This document shows positions 18,118 through 27,736 of a stretch of 64,000 nucleotides of DNA, one piece after another. The notes under the pieces were generated by a model that saw nothing but the letters and a program-made list of their open reading frames with translations, had not been told where the DNA came from and did no database searches. The translations under genes were made by a program, and so were the position numbers. How positions within the stretch are numbered: position 1 is the first letter of the stretch; every line of letters begins with the position of its first letter. Location: positions 225,001-289,000 of the forward strand of contig CAUYUJ010000692.1 in NCBI GenBank assembly GCA_963575745.1, read 5' to 3'. Source of the DNA: Prorocentrum cordatum. Its lineage: Eukaryota; Sar; Dinophyceae; Prorocentrales; Prorocentraceae.

Positions 18118-18309
18118 AGTGCACAGGGACTTGGCGCAGAGCCTCGCCCAGCGCGATGCGACGGAGGAGCGATGCACGAGCTTTTCAACGCGTTTCTCGC
18201 GGTCGACTTGAAGCAGATCTCGAGGGCCAAAGGCCTGCGCGTGAGTGGCCTCAAAGACGACCTGATCATGGGGCTGATCAGGAGGGGCCGCGTCCTGTCG
18301 GATCGCTAG
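18118..18309 (+). CDS. Short ORF with SAP-like motif
   Basis: A 64-codon ORF with ATG, ending in TAG. Residues 22-62 read LFNAFLAVDLKQISRAKG, then LRVSGLKDDLIMGLIRRG. This fits the SAP DNA-binding helix-turn-helix pattern ('LK..L...GL.VSG.K.DLI.RL'). After the stop the frame stays open to 18480 with EEIEELRVAATARGPP. It lies about 85 bases after the Copia-2 frame and may belong to the same element or to host sequence. Function is inferred from the motif only. Confidence 0.45.
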   Translation, partial: SAQGLGAEPRPARCDGGAMHELFNAFLAVDLKQISRAKGLRVSGLKDDLIMGLIRRGRVLSDR

Positions 18310-18480
18310 GCCGAGGAGATCGAGGAGCTGAGAGTGGCGGCTACGGCGCGCGGACCCCCGATCAGGATCAACTTGCAGGATTTGAGTAGTCCTGCGGCCG
18401 CGCAGCAGTGGGTGGAGACGTTCAAGAGCGAGTGCCGAGATCGCCCCGGTGGCTCTCAGCTGATCCACCCGGAGAGCTAG

Positions 18481-19369
18481 ACGGATGGCCGCAGGAAGCG
18501 CTGCGACAGCCGAGGCTGAGCTAATGACAAGGCGGCGGTTAGTCCAGCGCCTGCCCGCGGCGGTTTGACCCGCGCGCGGGCTGGGGGCCCGCGGGGGGCC
18601 CCGCGGAGGGCCCGCGGAAATAGGGGCCACAGAGCTGGCACCTTGCTCGCGCTTCTCGGCTGGAGGCCGAGCCGCCCCCCTGCGCCCAAGGGGAAGTGCT
18701 GGGAAGTTTGTAGTTTTACTGGGATATATGATTATATCAAAGTATAATCAGACTGTTTGGGCGATGACACGAAATCCTGCAGCCCTTTGTTGCTCGAGAA
18801 AAAGAGCAGCCCCCCTTCCCCCTCTCTCCGCGACGGGTGCGCGGGGGGCGCGCGCAGAAACGCTGGGGGAGGCCGCGGCGCCCGAGACATCGTCCAGAGC
18901 CGCCGAATCTGAGAGATTTTCGATTTATCTTTGATGTGGCTTCGTCTTACGCGCTGGTCGTCGATATCAGGTGCCTTCCGGATTCCCAGATCCCATTCCA
19001 CTTCGACCGGCTGCCTACGCGAAGTGTCGATATGCTTGTGCTGTATTTTGATATTGCCTGGGGGGGGGGGGGGGGGGCCGAGCTGCTTCATCCGCCATCC
19101 TACTCCATGTTTCTACCGGCTTCTTCCGACCGGCGGTATCCTTGTAGTGGTTTCGTCTTGGCGTGTGCGCCATGCGTTCCAGGGCCGCGACGTCGGGCAA
19201 CCTGCTGATGATCCGCGGTCCGGGGCTGGAGTCTCCCCCCTGGAGGCCGCCCGCGGGTTTGGCGGGGCCGCCCGCGATGTTTTGGCGCCCGGGCGGACAG
19301 CAGGCGGGAGTGAAGCCGAAGAGCTGGCGCGCGGGCTCTGCGCGAGCAGGTGCGTTCGGGGCTTCCCGG
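18481..19369. other. No recognisable gene
   Basis: It contains a GC palindrome patch at 18545-18615 (GGGCCCGCGGGG with its complement), an A+T-rich stretch near 18720-18760 and a run of 17 G at about 19061. Open frames cross the G run and resemble nothing known. Confidence 0.45.
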
Positions 19370-19560
19370 ACGAGGTCCGAGCTGATGGGGTCGGAGGATC
19401 GCGCCGCGTCGCCGACGCATCGGCGATGGGGTCCGATGCGGAGCCCGATTTTCCTTGCGATACGTCGCCGACGTCGGCGCCGCATTGGCGATACATCGCC
19501 ATCGGCGATGCCATCGGCGACGCGGCGCGATCCTCCGACCCCATCTATTCGGGCCCCATT
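19370..19560. mobile_element. Foldback element E, copy 2
   Basis: Left arm GATGGGGTCGGAGGATCGCG at 19383 and right arm CGCGATCCTCCGACCCCATC ending at 19543 pair perfectly over at least 20 bases. Further pairing of GAGGTCCGA with GGGCCCC flanks lies outside. The interior repeats CGATACGTCGCC, CATCGGCGATG and GTCGGCGCCGC, giving nested hairpins. This is the best preserved E copy. Confidence 0.75.
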
Positions 19561-20552
19561 CAGGAGGCCTCCAGGGCTGGTGCGAGGGCTTTTCGCGAGG
19601 AGAGACAAACGCAACTCGGGCCCATGCGTGGGCAAGCGCGCGGGGCTGCAACAGTTCAGTGCCCGCGGCGTGCTTCTCCAACCAAAAAAATGCAGCGCCC
19701 GCGGCGACGGGGGGGCAAGCGGAGGCAACGATACTGGCCAGGTTCAGTGCCCGCAGCGGCAGGACGAGGCCACGCGACAGCCCAAGATCGCTGCAGCAGT
19801 GGCGATTTGGCGACTGTGTTCGCCGCCGCCAGATTGCGTGCCTTTTTTTCCCATCGGCCTCCAGACCGTCCCCTATCTTTTGGGAAGGGTGGGTTGCTTC
19901 CCGATTGGGTTCGCGCTCCTCATGTGTCATTCGTCGTTGTCCTTCTGCTACTTTTTTGTTACATTTAACGGTGTCGTTTCCGGGAAATACGAATGGGCAT
20001 GCGAATATGTCTTTCCCATGTGGTTCCCGTGACAAGCACGCGGCCTTTCAGGCACTCACTGCTTTGATTTGGGCCCGTTAATCATGGCGCCTGGTGTTGA
20101 TGGTTCGGGCGCGTCTTTGCGTAAGTTTGTTCTTTCAACGAGCGCGGGTTGTTGCGGGGTCGACAATGGGGGTGTTATGAGGAACGTCCTGCAGGCCTCG
20201 CGAGGCGCGCCGTGGTTGCATTATCTAGTCCACCAGTCCGTTCCGTAAGATATGGGTCGACATTCGCGCAGCGATTGTCCGACGTACATCCGACTCAACT
20301 CCAACGCGCATCCCACGTATGCAGATGTGAACCCGACGTGTTCGACGTGGTTACGAGGCACATCGGGTCTCAAGTTACCACGCGAGGTTTCCAGGATTTT
20401 CTTCATCAGGGGTGTGAGCGGGAGAAATCATGTTCAACAGGGCGGTGGCCCTCCGGGACTCTGCCAACCCCCGATGTAGTCTCGCGTGCTTAGACGTCCC
20501 ACGAAATCGGGCGGTTTGTTACCCCGTTTCCTGCAGATCTTGGTGTCGCAAA
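19561..20552. other. Unassigned sequence
   Basis: Moderate GC, with fragments of open frame on both strands (for example + frame 20252-20479 with TYIRLNSNAHPTYADVNPTC). They look like decayed coding sequence of an unknown element, but I cannot name a family. No repeat structure was seen. Confidence 0.3.
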
Positions 20553-21195
20553 GGGGAGGAGGAGGGGGAGGAGGAGGACGACGAGGAGGAGGTGGAGGAG
20601 GAGGAGGAGGAGGAGGAGGAGGAGACGGAGGAGGGGACGGAAGAGGGGGAGGAGGAGGAGGAGGAGGGAGGAGGAGGAGGAGGAGGAGGAGGAGGAGGAG
20701 GAGGAGGAGGAGGAGGAGGAGGAGGAGGAGGCGGAGGAGGAGGAGGAGGAGGAGGAGGAGGAGGAGGAGGAGGAGGAGGAGGAGGAGGAGGGGGAGGAGG
20801 AGGGGGAGGGGGAGGAGGAGGTGTGGGAGGAGGAGGGGGAGGAGGAGGGAGGAGGAGGAGAGGAGGAGGAGGGGAGGAGGAGGAGGAGGAGGAGGAGGAG
20901 AGGAGGAGGGGAGGAGAGGAGGAGGAGGAGGAGGGAGGAGGAGACGGAGGAGGGGGACGGAGGAGGGGAGGAGGAGGAGAGGAGGAGGTGGATGAGGAGG
21001 AGGCGGAGGAGGAGGAGGAGGAGGAGAGGAGGAGGAGGAGGGAGGAGGAGGAGGAGAGAGGGAGGAGGGGGAGGAGGAGGAGGAGGAGGAGGAGGAGGAG
21101 GAGGAGGAGGAGGAGGAGAAGGAAGAGGAAGAGGAGGAGGAGGAGGAGGAGGAGGAGGAGGGAAGGAGGGAAAGAGAGGGAGAGGAGGGGAGTGA
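20553..21195. repeat. 640-base GGA/GAG microsatellite
   Basis: Nearly uninterrupted GGA triplets with scattered GGGA, GAC and GTG changes. It reads as poly-Glu, poly-Gly or poly-Arg on plus and Ser/Pro/Leu on minus. It ends about 25 bases before an exon-like island. Confidence 0.9.
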
Positions 21196-21219
21196 TGGCG
21201 ACGAAAGAGGTGCTGTCAG

Positions 21220-21410
21220 GACGCGCTCGCTGGCTGGTCGCCCTTCCTGAGCCCCTCCGAGCTGGAGTCCGTCGTGGGCACGGCGCCCTGCCAGCGGGAG
21301 GCCCTGCGGCACGTGCGAGCGGCGGCCCGCGAGATGCACGGGCGGGCGCTGCCCTACCTGCTGAAGCGGGTGGGCGACCTCGGCTTCGCCAAGAAGGACT
21401 TGGCGCTCAG
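21220..21410 (+). CDS. Exon-like island
   Basis: It starts after the acceptor GCTGTCAG and runs 63 codons plus two bases to GGCGCTCAG. The frame gives DALAGWSPFLSPSELESVVG, then CQREALRHVRAAAREMHG and LPYLLKRVGDLGFAKKDL. It is helical, balanced in composition, and the most protein-like island in the window. No family recognised. Foldback C copy 2 starts at its 3' end; the donor must be non-canonical (for example CA|GAGAAG), as dinoflagellates allow. Confidence 0.5.
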
Positions 21411-21625
21411 AGAAGACTTCGGAGGCCTAGAGGTTGACACCAACACCAATATCGGCGAATCGCCTCCACGGGGCGAAGACGATCCCGATCTCGGTGACTG
21501 GTAATACTCGGGTTTCCAATGTGGCCGAAAGGTTACCACCGACACCATCATCTAGGATCACTTTCCCCTGGTGGAGGCAACCCTCGGTGTTGGTGTTGGT
21601 GCCCATTTCTAAGCCTCCAAAGAAC
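21411..21625. mobile_element. Foldback element C, copy 2
   Basis: Left arm AGAAGACTTCGGAGGCCTAG, TTGACACCAACACCAATATC, CGCCTCCAC; right arm GTGGAGGCAACCCTCGGTG, TTGGTGTTGGTGCCC, TAAGCCTCCAAAGAACTCGC. The outer 48 bases pair at about three quarters of positions. It begins exactly where the exon-like frame at 21220-21410 ends. Confidence 0.75.
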
Positions 21626-21773
21626 TCGCTACCTCAGCACAACTGCCCAGCACAAGAGAGCGCGAGCGCCGAGACAGAACGCATGCTTCTTGAGATTTTC
21701 TGGGGAAGGAGATGCCGGGGTGGGCGTTGGGAGTAACGACGGACGCACACCATACCCCGAAGTCCTTGGCACC

Positions 21774-21990
21774 CAGAGAAGAAACTCGAAGAATAGCAAA
21801 CGGCATGCACACAAACTTATGACCCTCCGCGCGGATTTCTTGGCTCTGCGTTGGACTCCGCTGGCGGTGCCTCTGGCGCCGCCATGGCGCGCTCCGCGAG
21901 CCTGGGAGGGAGGGTCAGCGCAGATCCAAGCAAACCGCGCGGACCTCCAAAAGTTTATGTTTACGCTTTTCGAATTCGAAGGGCTTCCCT
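21774..21990. mobile_element. Foldback element B, copy 3 (twin-hairpin)
   Basis: Arms: CCGCGCGGATTTCTTGGC on the left, GATCCAAGCAAACCGCGCGG and AAGTTTATGTTTACGC on the right. Core hairpins: GGCGGTGCC-TCT-GGCGCCGCC, where one C-to-T change keeps a G-T wobble pair, and GGCGCGC-TCC-GCGAGCC. It is followed at once by repeat A copy 4. Confidence 0.75.
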
Positions 21991-21992
21991 GA

Positions 21993-22095
21993 GGTTCCCA
22001 TGTCGCCACGACTAGTGTCGCGACGGTGTCTTGGTCAGAGCGCGCCATGGGAGAGGCCAGGGGAACCGTACTATGTTTCTGGGTTTCCACATGTT
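21993..22095 (+). repeat. Dispersed repeat A, copy 4 (diverged)
   Basis: ATGTCGCCACGACTAG, TTGGTCAGAGCGCGCC, GGGAGAGGCCAGGGGAACC and GGGTTTCCAC can be aligned to the A landmarks in order. Confidence 0.6.
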
Positions 22096-22675
22096 CTCCA
22101 GGCCTTTGGAATGCCGTGGTCGCCCGCACTTGCTTGGCCAAGGCTGGCCTCGCTTTCAATGTTCCCAGCGGTCTTGGGCGTCAAGTGCTAGCGCCCAGCG
22201 GATCCGATCTTTGACGTTTGTATATGTGCGGTCAAAACTGAAATTGCAGCGATCTTGCTGCATGGTTGAGGGCGACAATCGCAGATCACCATGTGCCTCG
22301 TCGCTCTCATTCTCTTTTTCTTGTGGGCTTCCGCCAGAAGGACCTGCACTCGGCGTTTCTATGGATCCGCGACGCCGCTGACGTCGTCTGCCACGTCGAC
22401 CTCAGCAAGATTGCAGAGGCCCTCGCCAGCGACACGCACTACAGGAGCCGCGGATCTGATCCAATTTGGCCGTCAAGACGGTCTTGCGTGACTGGCTCAT
22501 CGCGGTCTGGGCCAGAGAGCTGCGCCCGTCTCCTCCATCCCTGGGTGTCGCGCGAGCCGCGCGAGCGTGCGAACACAACACTGCCTCGCGCTGCTCCACG
22601 AAAAGAGGAACTCGAAACGCGAAGCTAGGTGATCTACCATATCTTATTGAAGAAAAATCCTGGGGAGACTTGACC
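22096..22675. other. No recognisable gene
   Basis: Unique-looking sequence with short open frames, for example 22266-22628. No family motif and no repeat structure recognised. Confidence 0.4.
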
Positions 22676-22810
22676 AAGGGGGGTTGTCCAATGGGGTTGT
22701 CCGGATCCCCGCTGTGTTGTCCAAGAGGTTGTCCAGGGAAGGCCGCCTTGTCGTCATCAATTAAACAGCGCGGGTTATCCAGGGTGTTGTCTGGGCAGTT
22801 TGTTGGATGG
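22676..22810. repeat. GGTTGTCC-type short tandem repeat
   Basis: Seven or so degenerate 12-16 base units of GGGGTTGTCCAAG (22676, 22692, 22718, 22731 and others), ending GTTGTCTGGGCAGTTTG. Confidence 0.55.
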
Positions 22811-23448
22811 GAATATTTTGTCATTGAACGTAGTTGTGGGGGGAAGTCAGCTGACCACCTGACCGATATTAGTTCGGCCGATGGCCGATCAGTGTTACGC
22901 CTCCGTTACCAAGCTAGGAGGGCGTGTATTCAGATCCTGTGTCAAGATGTGTCTGGCCAGATTTGGTGAGTTGGTCAGCCAGCAATCCCCAAGACCCGGC
23001 CTTCCTGCATCCACTGCGGTAGGCTCGTGCATTCTCGGCGGGGCTGCAGCGTAGGCGCGAGCGCCCGCCCTTTGTGGAATCCTCGGTAGCGCAGGCCGCC
23101 CAAGGCGGAATAATTTATCGGTGGCAAGGATTTAGATGAGGAAGAGGGCATGATAATGATACTTTCCAAGATGTCCAAGGTTATCATAATTTCTTGTGTT
23201 ACCTGATGTTTCGCACCGACTGCGCCGCTAGATGGTCTGACATTCTTGGAACGTGCCATGACAATTTTCGCCATAGCCAGATCCCGCGCCATTCGGGGGG
23301 CGCCAGCTTGACGCCTGCATTCTGTCGGCGTCAACCGACCACTGCCCCTTTGTGCGCGCCGCCAAATTATCCTGGGCCCAGGATCGGCGTCTGTGTGCCT
23401 CCAATGAAATTTGTTGCACTATTTCGTTAATGCTTGTCGTTCATGCTT
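22811..23448. other. No recognisable gene
   Basis: It contains a perfect 16-base palindrome, ATCCTGGGCCCAGGAT, at 23369-23384, related in sequence to the arms of foldback K. Otherwise unassigned. Confidence 0.4.
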
Positions 23449-23483
<35 letters not shown>

Positions 23484-23492
23484 TGTGTGTGA
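23449..23492. repeat. (GT)n microsatellite
   Basis: About 44 bases of GT with one TT interruption. Confidence 0.9.
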
Positions 23493-23683
23493 CCTCCTGG
23501 CCTTGCTGGGGAGGTGCGTACACCGATTCCGGGCCCGGGATCGGGCAGGCCTGGATCGGTGCGGGGTGGCCGCTCGAATTCTGCCCCTCCATGGGGCAGT
23601 TGGAATCTGGACGAGCCTGGCCAAGACTGGTGGAGGTAAGAGGAGGACAAGGTCCGGATGCCGCTGCCCTCGCCTCGATTTTG

Positions 23684-23812
23684 GGCCTCCTGGGCGGTTC
23701 TCGTCGCCACCGCTGGGTTCGCCTCCAAGTCCTGGTCAGAACGCATCCCTGGAGAGGTCTGCGAAGTAGCGGAATCGGTACCCGATTGGTTTCCCCCGTA
23801 GGTGTAGAGTCG
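23684..23812 (+). repeat. Dispersed repeat A, copy 5
   Basis: One of the best copies: GGGCCTCCTGGGCGGTTCTC, GTCGCCACCGCTGGGTTCGC, CTGGTCAGAACGCATCCCTG, GAGAGGTCTGCGAAGTAGCG and GAATCGGTACCCG, then GGTTTCCCC. The sequence between it and the GT repeat carries K-like words (GGCCTGGATCGGTGCG). Confidence 0.75.
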
Positions 23813-23952
23813 GCGTCCTCTTGCCAAAGCCTCCGCCTGCCCATGGAGCCTGCCGTGCCCTCAGGAACCAGCTCGAGACCAACACCTCCTCGGGCATGCT
23901 GAAGCACGAAGGAGCGCGCCCCCCCTTCCCGCTGGGAGCAATAGGTCGGGTG

Positions 23953-24106
23953 AAGAGAACTATGCACATGCACTGATCCTGGCAAGGCCCATCCTTGACC
24001 CAGGATCGGTGCATATGCCTTCCTGGCCAAGGTAGGAGGGCGTATGCACCGATCCTGGGCTCAGGATGGGCCTGGCCAGAATCGGTGCATGTGCATAGTC
24101 CTCTTC
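23953..24106. mobile_element. Foldback element K
   Basis: Two 67-base arms, about 90% complementary, are separated by a 20-base loop (TTCCTGGCCAAGGTAGGAGG). The left arm begins AAGAGAACTATGCACATGCA and ends CCAGGATCGGTGCATATGCC. Each arm is itself partly palindromic (GCACTGATCCTGG against CCAGGATCGGTGC), so nested hairpins or a cruciform are possible. It has no coding capacity. It may be a recent insertion because the arms are so similar. Confidence 0.75.
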
Positions 24107-24204
24107 CCTCTAAATAGGGAGCAGGAGGAGGACCTCGTCGGGGAGTTCCGAGTCCCCCGTACCCGGGTCTTACGTCTCCCCGACAATAGGGAGCAGGAGG
24201 TGGA

Positions 24205-24364
24205 GGAGGAGTCGGAGGAGGTGCCTCGTGAAGCCGTTCCTCATGTGCCGCGAGGCCGACGCCCTGGTCCGGTGGGCTTCGCGAGAGCAAAGCGGAGGCT
24301 CGGCGGCCCTGCGGAGGCTCGGCCGTGCAACGCGTCTTACGTGGCGATCAGCATGCACGTGTGC
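24205..24364 (+). CDS. Exon-like island beside a GGA repeat
   Basis: One frame gives CLVKPFLMCREADALVRWAS, then GGSAALRRLG, followed by less convincing sequence to CTCAK at the edge of the GGA repeat. A second frame is also open (RPCNASYVAISMHVCK near its end). The reading frame is therefore uncertain. A duplicated AATAGGGAGCAGGAGG occurs just upstream (24114 and 24186). No family recognised. Confidence 0.25.
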
Positions 24365-24365
24365 A

Positions 24366-24482
24366 AAGGAGGAGGAGGAGGAAGAGGAGGAGGAGGAGGA
24401 GGAGGAGGAGGAGGAGGGGGAGGAGGAGGAGGAGGAGGAGGAGGAGGAGGAGAGGGAGGGGGAGGAGGAGGGGGAGGAGGAG
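24366..24482. repeat. GGA microsatellite
   Basis: About 115 bases of GGA/GAG triplets with a few GGGG interruptions. Confidence 0.9.
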
Positions 24483-24639
24483 AGTCACAGCACAAGCCCC
24501 AGACCGACATCATGGACGGCACCGATTTATCCTCGGCCAGCGCTGAGCATGTCAGGCGGGATGCTCAATCGCGTCCTGCAGTGTGGCGCCAAGTGCACCC
24601 GGCAGTCGAGCACTGGCTACCCCATCGTCGCAACTTTTG

Positions 24640-26580
24640 AACGCGGTGTGCAGTGCTTGATGCATTGCGATCTTCACGGCTTTGGCCTTACATGATATGG
24701 CACATGCGTGAAACCTGATTTTTGGAACCGATCTTGCAAGACATAGAGAGGTCCATCTCCGCACAGCCAAGACGGACCGCAAACGAGAATCCTCCAGGAA
24801 CCAAGACACTGTTGCCGCCACGTCCACTGGCCACGTTCGTGGAACGCGAGTCGGAGGTGACAGACCAGCACAGGCAGCGCAGACTAGATGCGACATCAAG
24901 ATGCTCTTGATCAAGCGCATGTTGCAGCGCACGCTGTGAACCTATGGCTGATCCACCACTTCAGTTAACATTGCCCATTGTGGGTCATGTGTCCTCTCGA
25001 ACTTGCCGTGGGCATGTGACCTGAGTTCAGCTGGAAGCCGATGCCAGAGTACATTTACGGGTTACCCTTGTCTCCACCTCCGTCGGCGTACACGTCGAAA
25101 TGCACCAGGACGCTCTCCGCTTGCAGCTCCCGTATCTGGGCCGTCCACCCAGCGATTCAGACATAAAGCGGGCGCCGATTATCGAGCCCGATGTCTGGCG
25201 CAGTCGTTGCGGTGATCGCTCAGGGCGCGGCGCGCGCTTCATCGACGACCGCTGAGCCAGCCACATCACCGAGCTTACAGCTTGGGCTTGTTCGTGGGGG
25301 TGAACTGCCGATTCAACCCACCGTGCGCAGCACTTCACAATCCCACCTGTCGCACAGTCGACGCCACTGCAACCCAGCCTTCGGCTGTCCGTGTGCGGGC
25401 CGCCCCAGCGCCCCGCACGTTGCAGTCCGCCCCCCGCTGCGGCAGGCGGCGCAGATGGATCGGCATACTCTATCGGTGCCCGCGTGCGCTGCGACTGTGC
25501 GGCGAACGTCTGCTCGCGCTGCCTCTCGTTGCCAGCTGCCCTCTGTTCTCTCGCGCCATGCGGCCGGTGGCGCAAGTGGATGGGCATTCGTAGTTTAAGA
25601 GACGGGGGTCAATGCAAACGAGGGTCAGCCCGGGCACCGGATCCTGCAGGATCCTGCGAAGACCCCCTCTGGCTCACACGGGTTAGCGAGCCGCTCGTGA
25701 CCGCGAGGCGGCCGCGCATATTGGCTGACCTGCGTTTGCGAAGCCCTGCGTTGCAGTTTTTTTGTCCCGCATTTCAGTTTTTTGGTTTCTTGCTGACCCC
25801 AGTCTGATTGACATGGGTTAGTAGATCCCCGAGGCATGCTCTCAGGGAGTCTCCGCGCGCGGTGGGACTCCGCGGCGAACGTCTGCTCGCTCCTTGCCAG
25901 CTGCCCTCTGTTCTCCCGCGCCCTCTGCGCCAACTCTCGAGCCAATTGACAACGCACCGTCTCGAGGTATTCAATGATGCCACCAAGCAGTCCACAGGGG
26001 CCGCATACTACAGAGCACCGCACATGGCGCACGCCGGAACCAATCTGTGAGCGAACCACCACCAACTCACATGTGTCTCAGCTTGTTTGCTCCCTGCGCC
26101 ATGCTTCCGCACAGACGCATGTCCAAGGCCAAGAGCGCCACAGCGTAAGTAGACAGGTACAGTACGGGGACCCTGTTGTATCTTACTTTTGCATGTATTG
26201 AGCACTACAGCATGGTAATTTGTCAACTCTCGACTCATCCACGGATGTCGGCCGCTATCGAAGTGTGGCACAACTAAACCATGTGCCTGCTAGGTGTTGG
26301 AGAGATGGAGAGAATGGTCGAGACGCTGTAGACGCTGTTGGCTTCTATGGTGGTTTGCTCACTTTCTAAGGGGGAGGCGGCAGGAACGAGGCAGGCCAGG
26401 ACGGGGAATGGAGGGGTGAGGAGGTTTGAAGTCTGAAGGCACTTGAATCAACATGCCCTTTGGTGCTTGGCCTGTGCCTCGGGCGCCTTCGGAGACGCCC
26501 TGAGGGAATGCTGATGAGGATGGGCCCGAGGCGCGCGATGAACACGAGGAGGAGGAGGCGGGTGGCGGCGATGGCGATGA
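24640..26580. other. Unassigned region with an 80-base duplication
   Basis: No gene recognised. 25478-25562 and 25852-25929 are diverged direct copies (shared GCGGCGAACGTCTGCTCGC and TTGCCAGCTGCCCTCTGTTC). Repeat F copy 1 lies between them. On the minus strand around 25040-25110 a short frame reads HFDVYADGGGDKGNP, faintly like an RNase H start, but nothing around it supports that. Confidence 0.35.
25598..25700 (+). mobile_element. Dispersed element F, copy 1
   Basis: It starts AAGAGACGGGGGTCAATGCA, then GGGTCAGCCCGGGC, the palindromic GGATCCTGCAGGATCCTGC, and GGCTCACACGGGTTAGCGAG. It shares order and sequence with copies at 33870-34050 and, reversed, at 63550-63722. Confidence 0.6.
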
Positions 26581-26589
26581 CGGGTGCAG

Positions 26590-26930
26590 AGTGAATAATG
26601 ATGGAGATGATGAGGATGATAAGGACAGTGAGTTTGAGGTTGGAGAGGGTGATGATGATGAGGATGATTCTGCTGATGATGATAATGATGATGCTGCTGA
26701 TGATGATGATGATGTTCTGATTGATGATGATGCTGCTCATGATGCTGCTGCTGATGATGATGATGATGATGCTGATGATGCTGATGATGAGGATGATGAT
26801 GATGATACCGGTGGCGTTGGTGGTGGTGTCGTTGCTAATGATGAGGATGAGGATGAGGATGAGGATGCTGATGATGATGGTGGTGGTGATGATGATGATG
26901 ATGACGATGATGAAATGCCGCCGCGAGATC
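26590..26930. repeat. (GAT)n microsatellite
   Basis: Interrupted GAT/GCT/GAG triplets. The plus frame 26591-27073 is an acidic Asp/Glu run from this repeat and then GC-rich sequence; it is not taken as a gene. Confidence 0.85.
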
Positions 26931-27076
26931 AGGCCTTTGAGGTGCAGCGGCCGCCAGGACTCACCCCAACCCGCCCTCGGCTCCAAGGCAGGGGGCATCT
27001 TGCCATAGCGACCGCGCTCGGAGTCAGGCCGCAGGATGTGCTCCAGCAGCGGCAGCGACGGGCATCGCGGTGATCA

Positions 27077-27736
27077 ATGACCACAACAGACCATGGCAAA
27101 CGACATCGGCATCCCTATCGACGTGCAGCTGAGACACTTCAGCACTTAGTGGATGCCACATTGGATCAACCCACATACGATATTGACGACATCGAGTCGT
27201 TTCTTTGTCCTTTGGACGAGCAACTACCCCCGCCTGGGGTAAGACTACAGCCAGACTTTGAACACGTCTTGCGGCCTGCCGATCAGTCACAGCCAGACCT
27301 TGAACTCGTCTCGCGCTCAGCAAACCAGTCACGGGTATACCTTGAACACGACTTGCCCCCAGCGGATCAGTTACTGCCAGATTTTGAGTATGACTTGTGC
27401 CCAGCAGAGAAGCTACGGCCAGACCACGAACCAACAGTGCGCCGAACGGATCAAGTATTGTCAGACTTTCAACATGAATTGCCACCCGGACATTACTTGC
27501 ACGGGCCCGCCGACGGCGAATTACTTGCTGATGGCTGGTTCTGCCCCCCACGTGGGTCTAGTGAAGTGCGGGTCGCGGGACTTATGATCCCATCCCCGCG
27601 GGCGCCGACCCTACCGGCACGACGATCTCGACCAAACCATCTGCGGTCCTCAGATGGAGCCCGTTCGCGCTCACGGGAGCGCCAAGCCGCCTCGGCGACA
27701 TCAACGACACTTTCAGGCAGTACCAGGCGCTCCTGA
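27077..27736 (+). CDS. Hypothetical ORF with a 14-residue repeat
   Basis: A 219-codon ORF. Residues about 56-139 are six consecutive 14-residue units, such as DFEHVLRPADQSQP, YLEHDLPPADQLLP and DFEYDLCPAEKLRP. They correspond to a diverged 42-base tandem repeat (about 27242-27493) that has kept the reading frame. The ends are Arg/Ser-rich. It directly precedes the LINE-2 endonuclease and could be the remains of its ORF1, or chance. No known domain. Confidence 0.35.
   Translation: MTTTDHGKRHRHPYRRAAETLQHLVDATLDQPTYDIDDIESFLCPLDEQLPPPGVRLQPDFEHVLRPADQSQPDLELVSRSANQSRVYLEHDLPPADQLLPDFEYDLCPAEKLRPDHEPTVRRTDQVLSDFQHELPPGHYLHGPADGELLADGWFCPPRGSSEVRVAGLMIPSPRAPTLPARRSRPNHLRSSDGARSRSRERQAASATSTTLSGSTRRS

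Noticed and set aside
20430-21437. 335-codon plus frame and 301-codon minus frame
   Set aside because: Both are almost entirely Gly/Glu/Arg or Ser/Pro/Leu runs from the GGA tract; only the last 63 codons, in a different frame, look like protein.
25040-25110. Minus-strand RNase H-like start (VYADGGGDKGNP)
   Set aside because: Only about a dozen residues, interrupted by a stop, with no neighbouring retroelement motifs on that strand.
26591-27073. 160-codon acidic protein
   Set aside because: Asp/Glu run produced by the GAT repeat.
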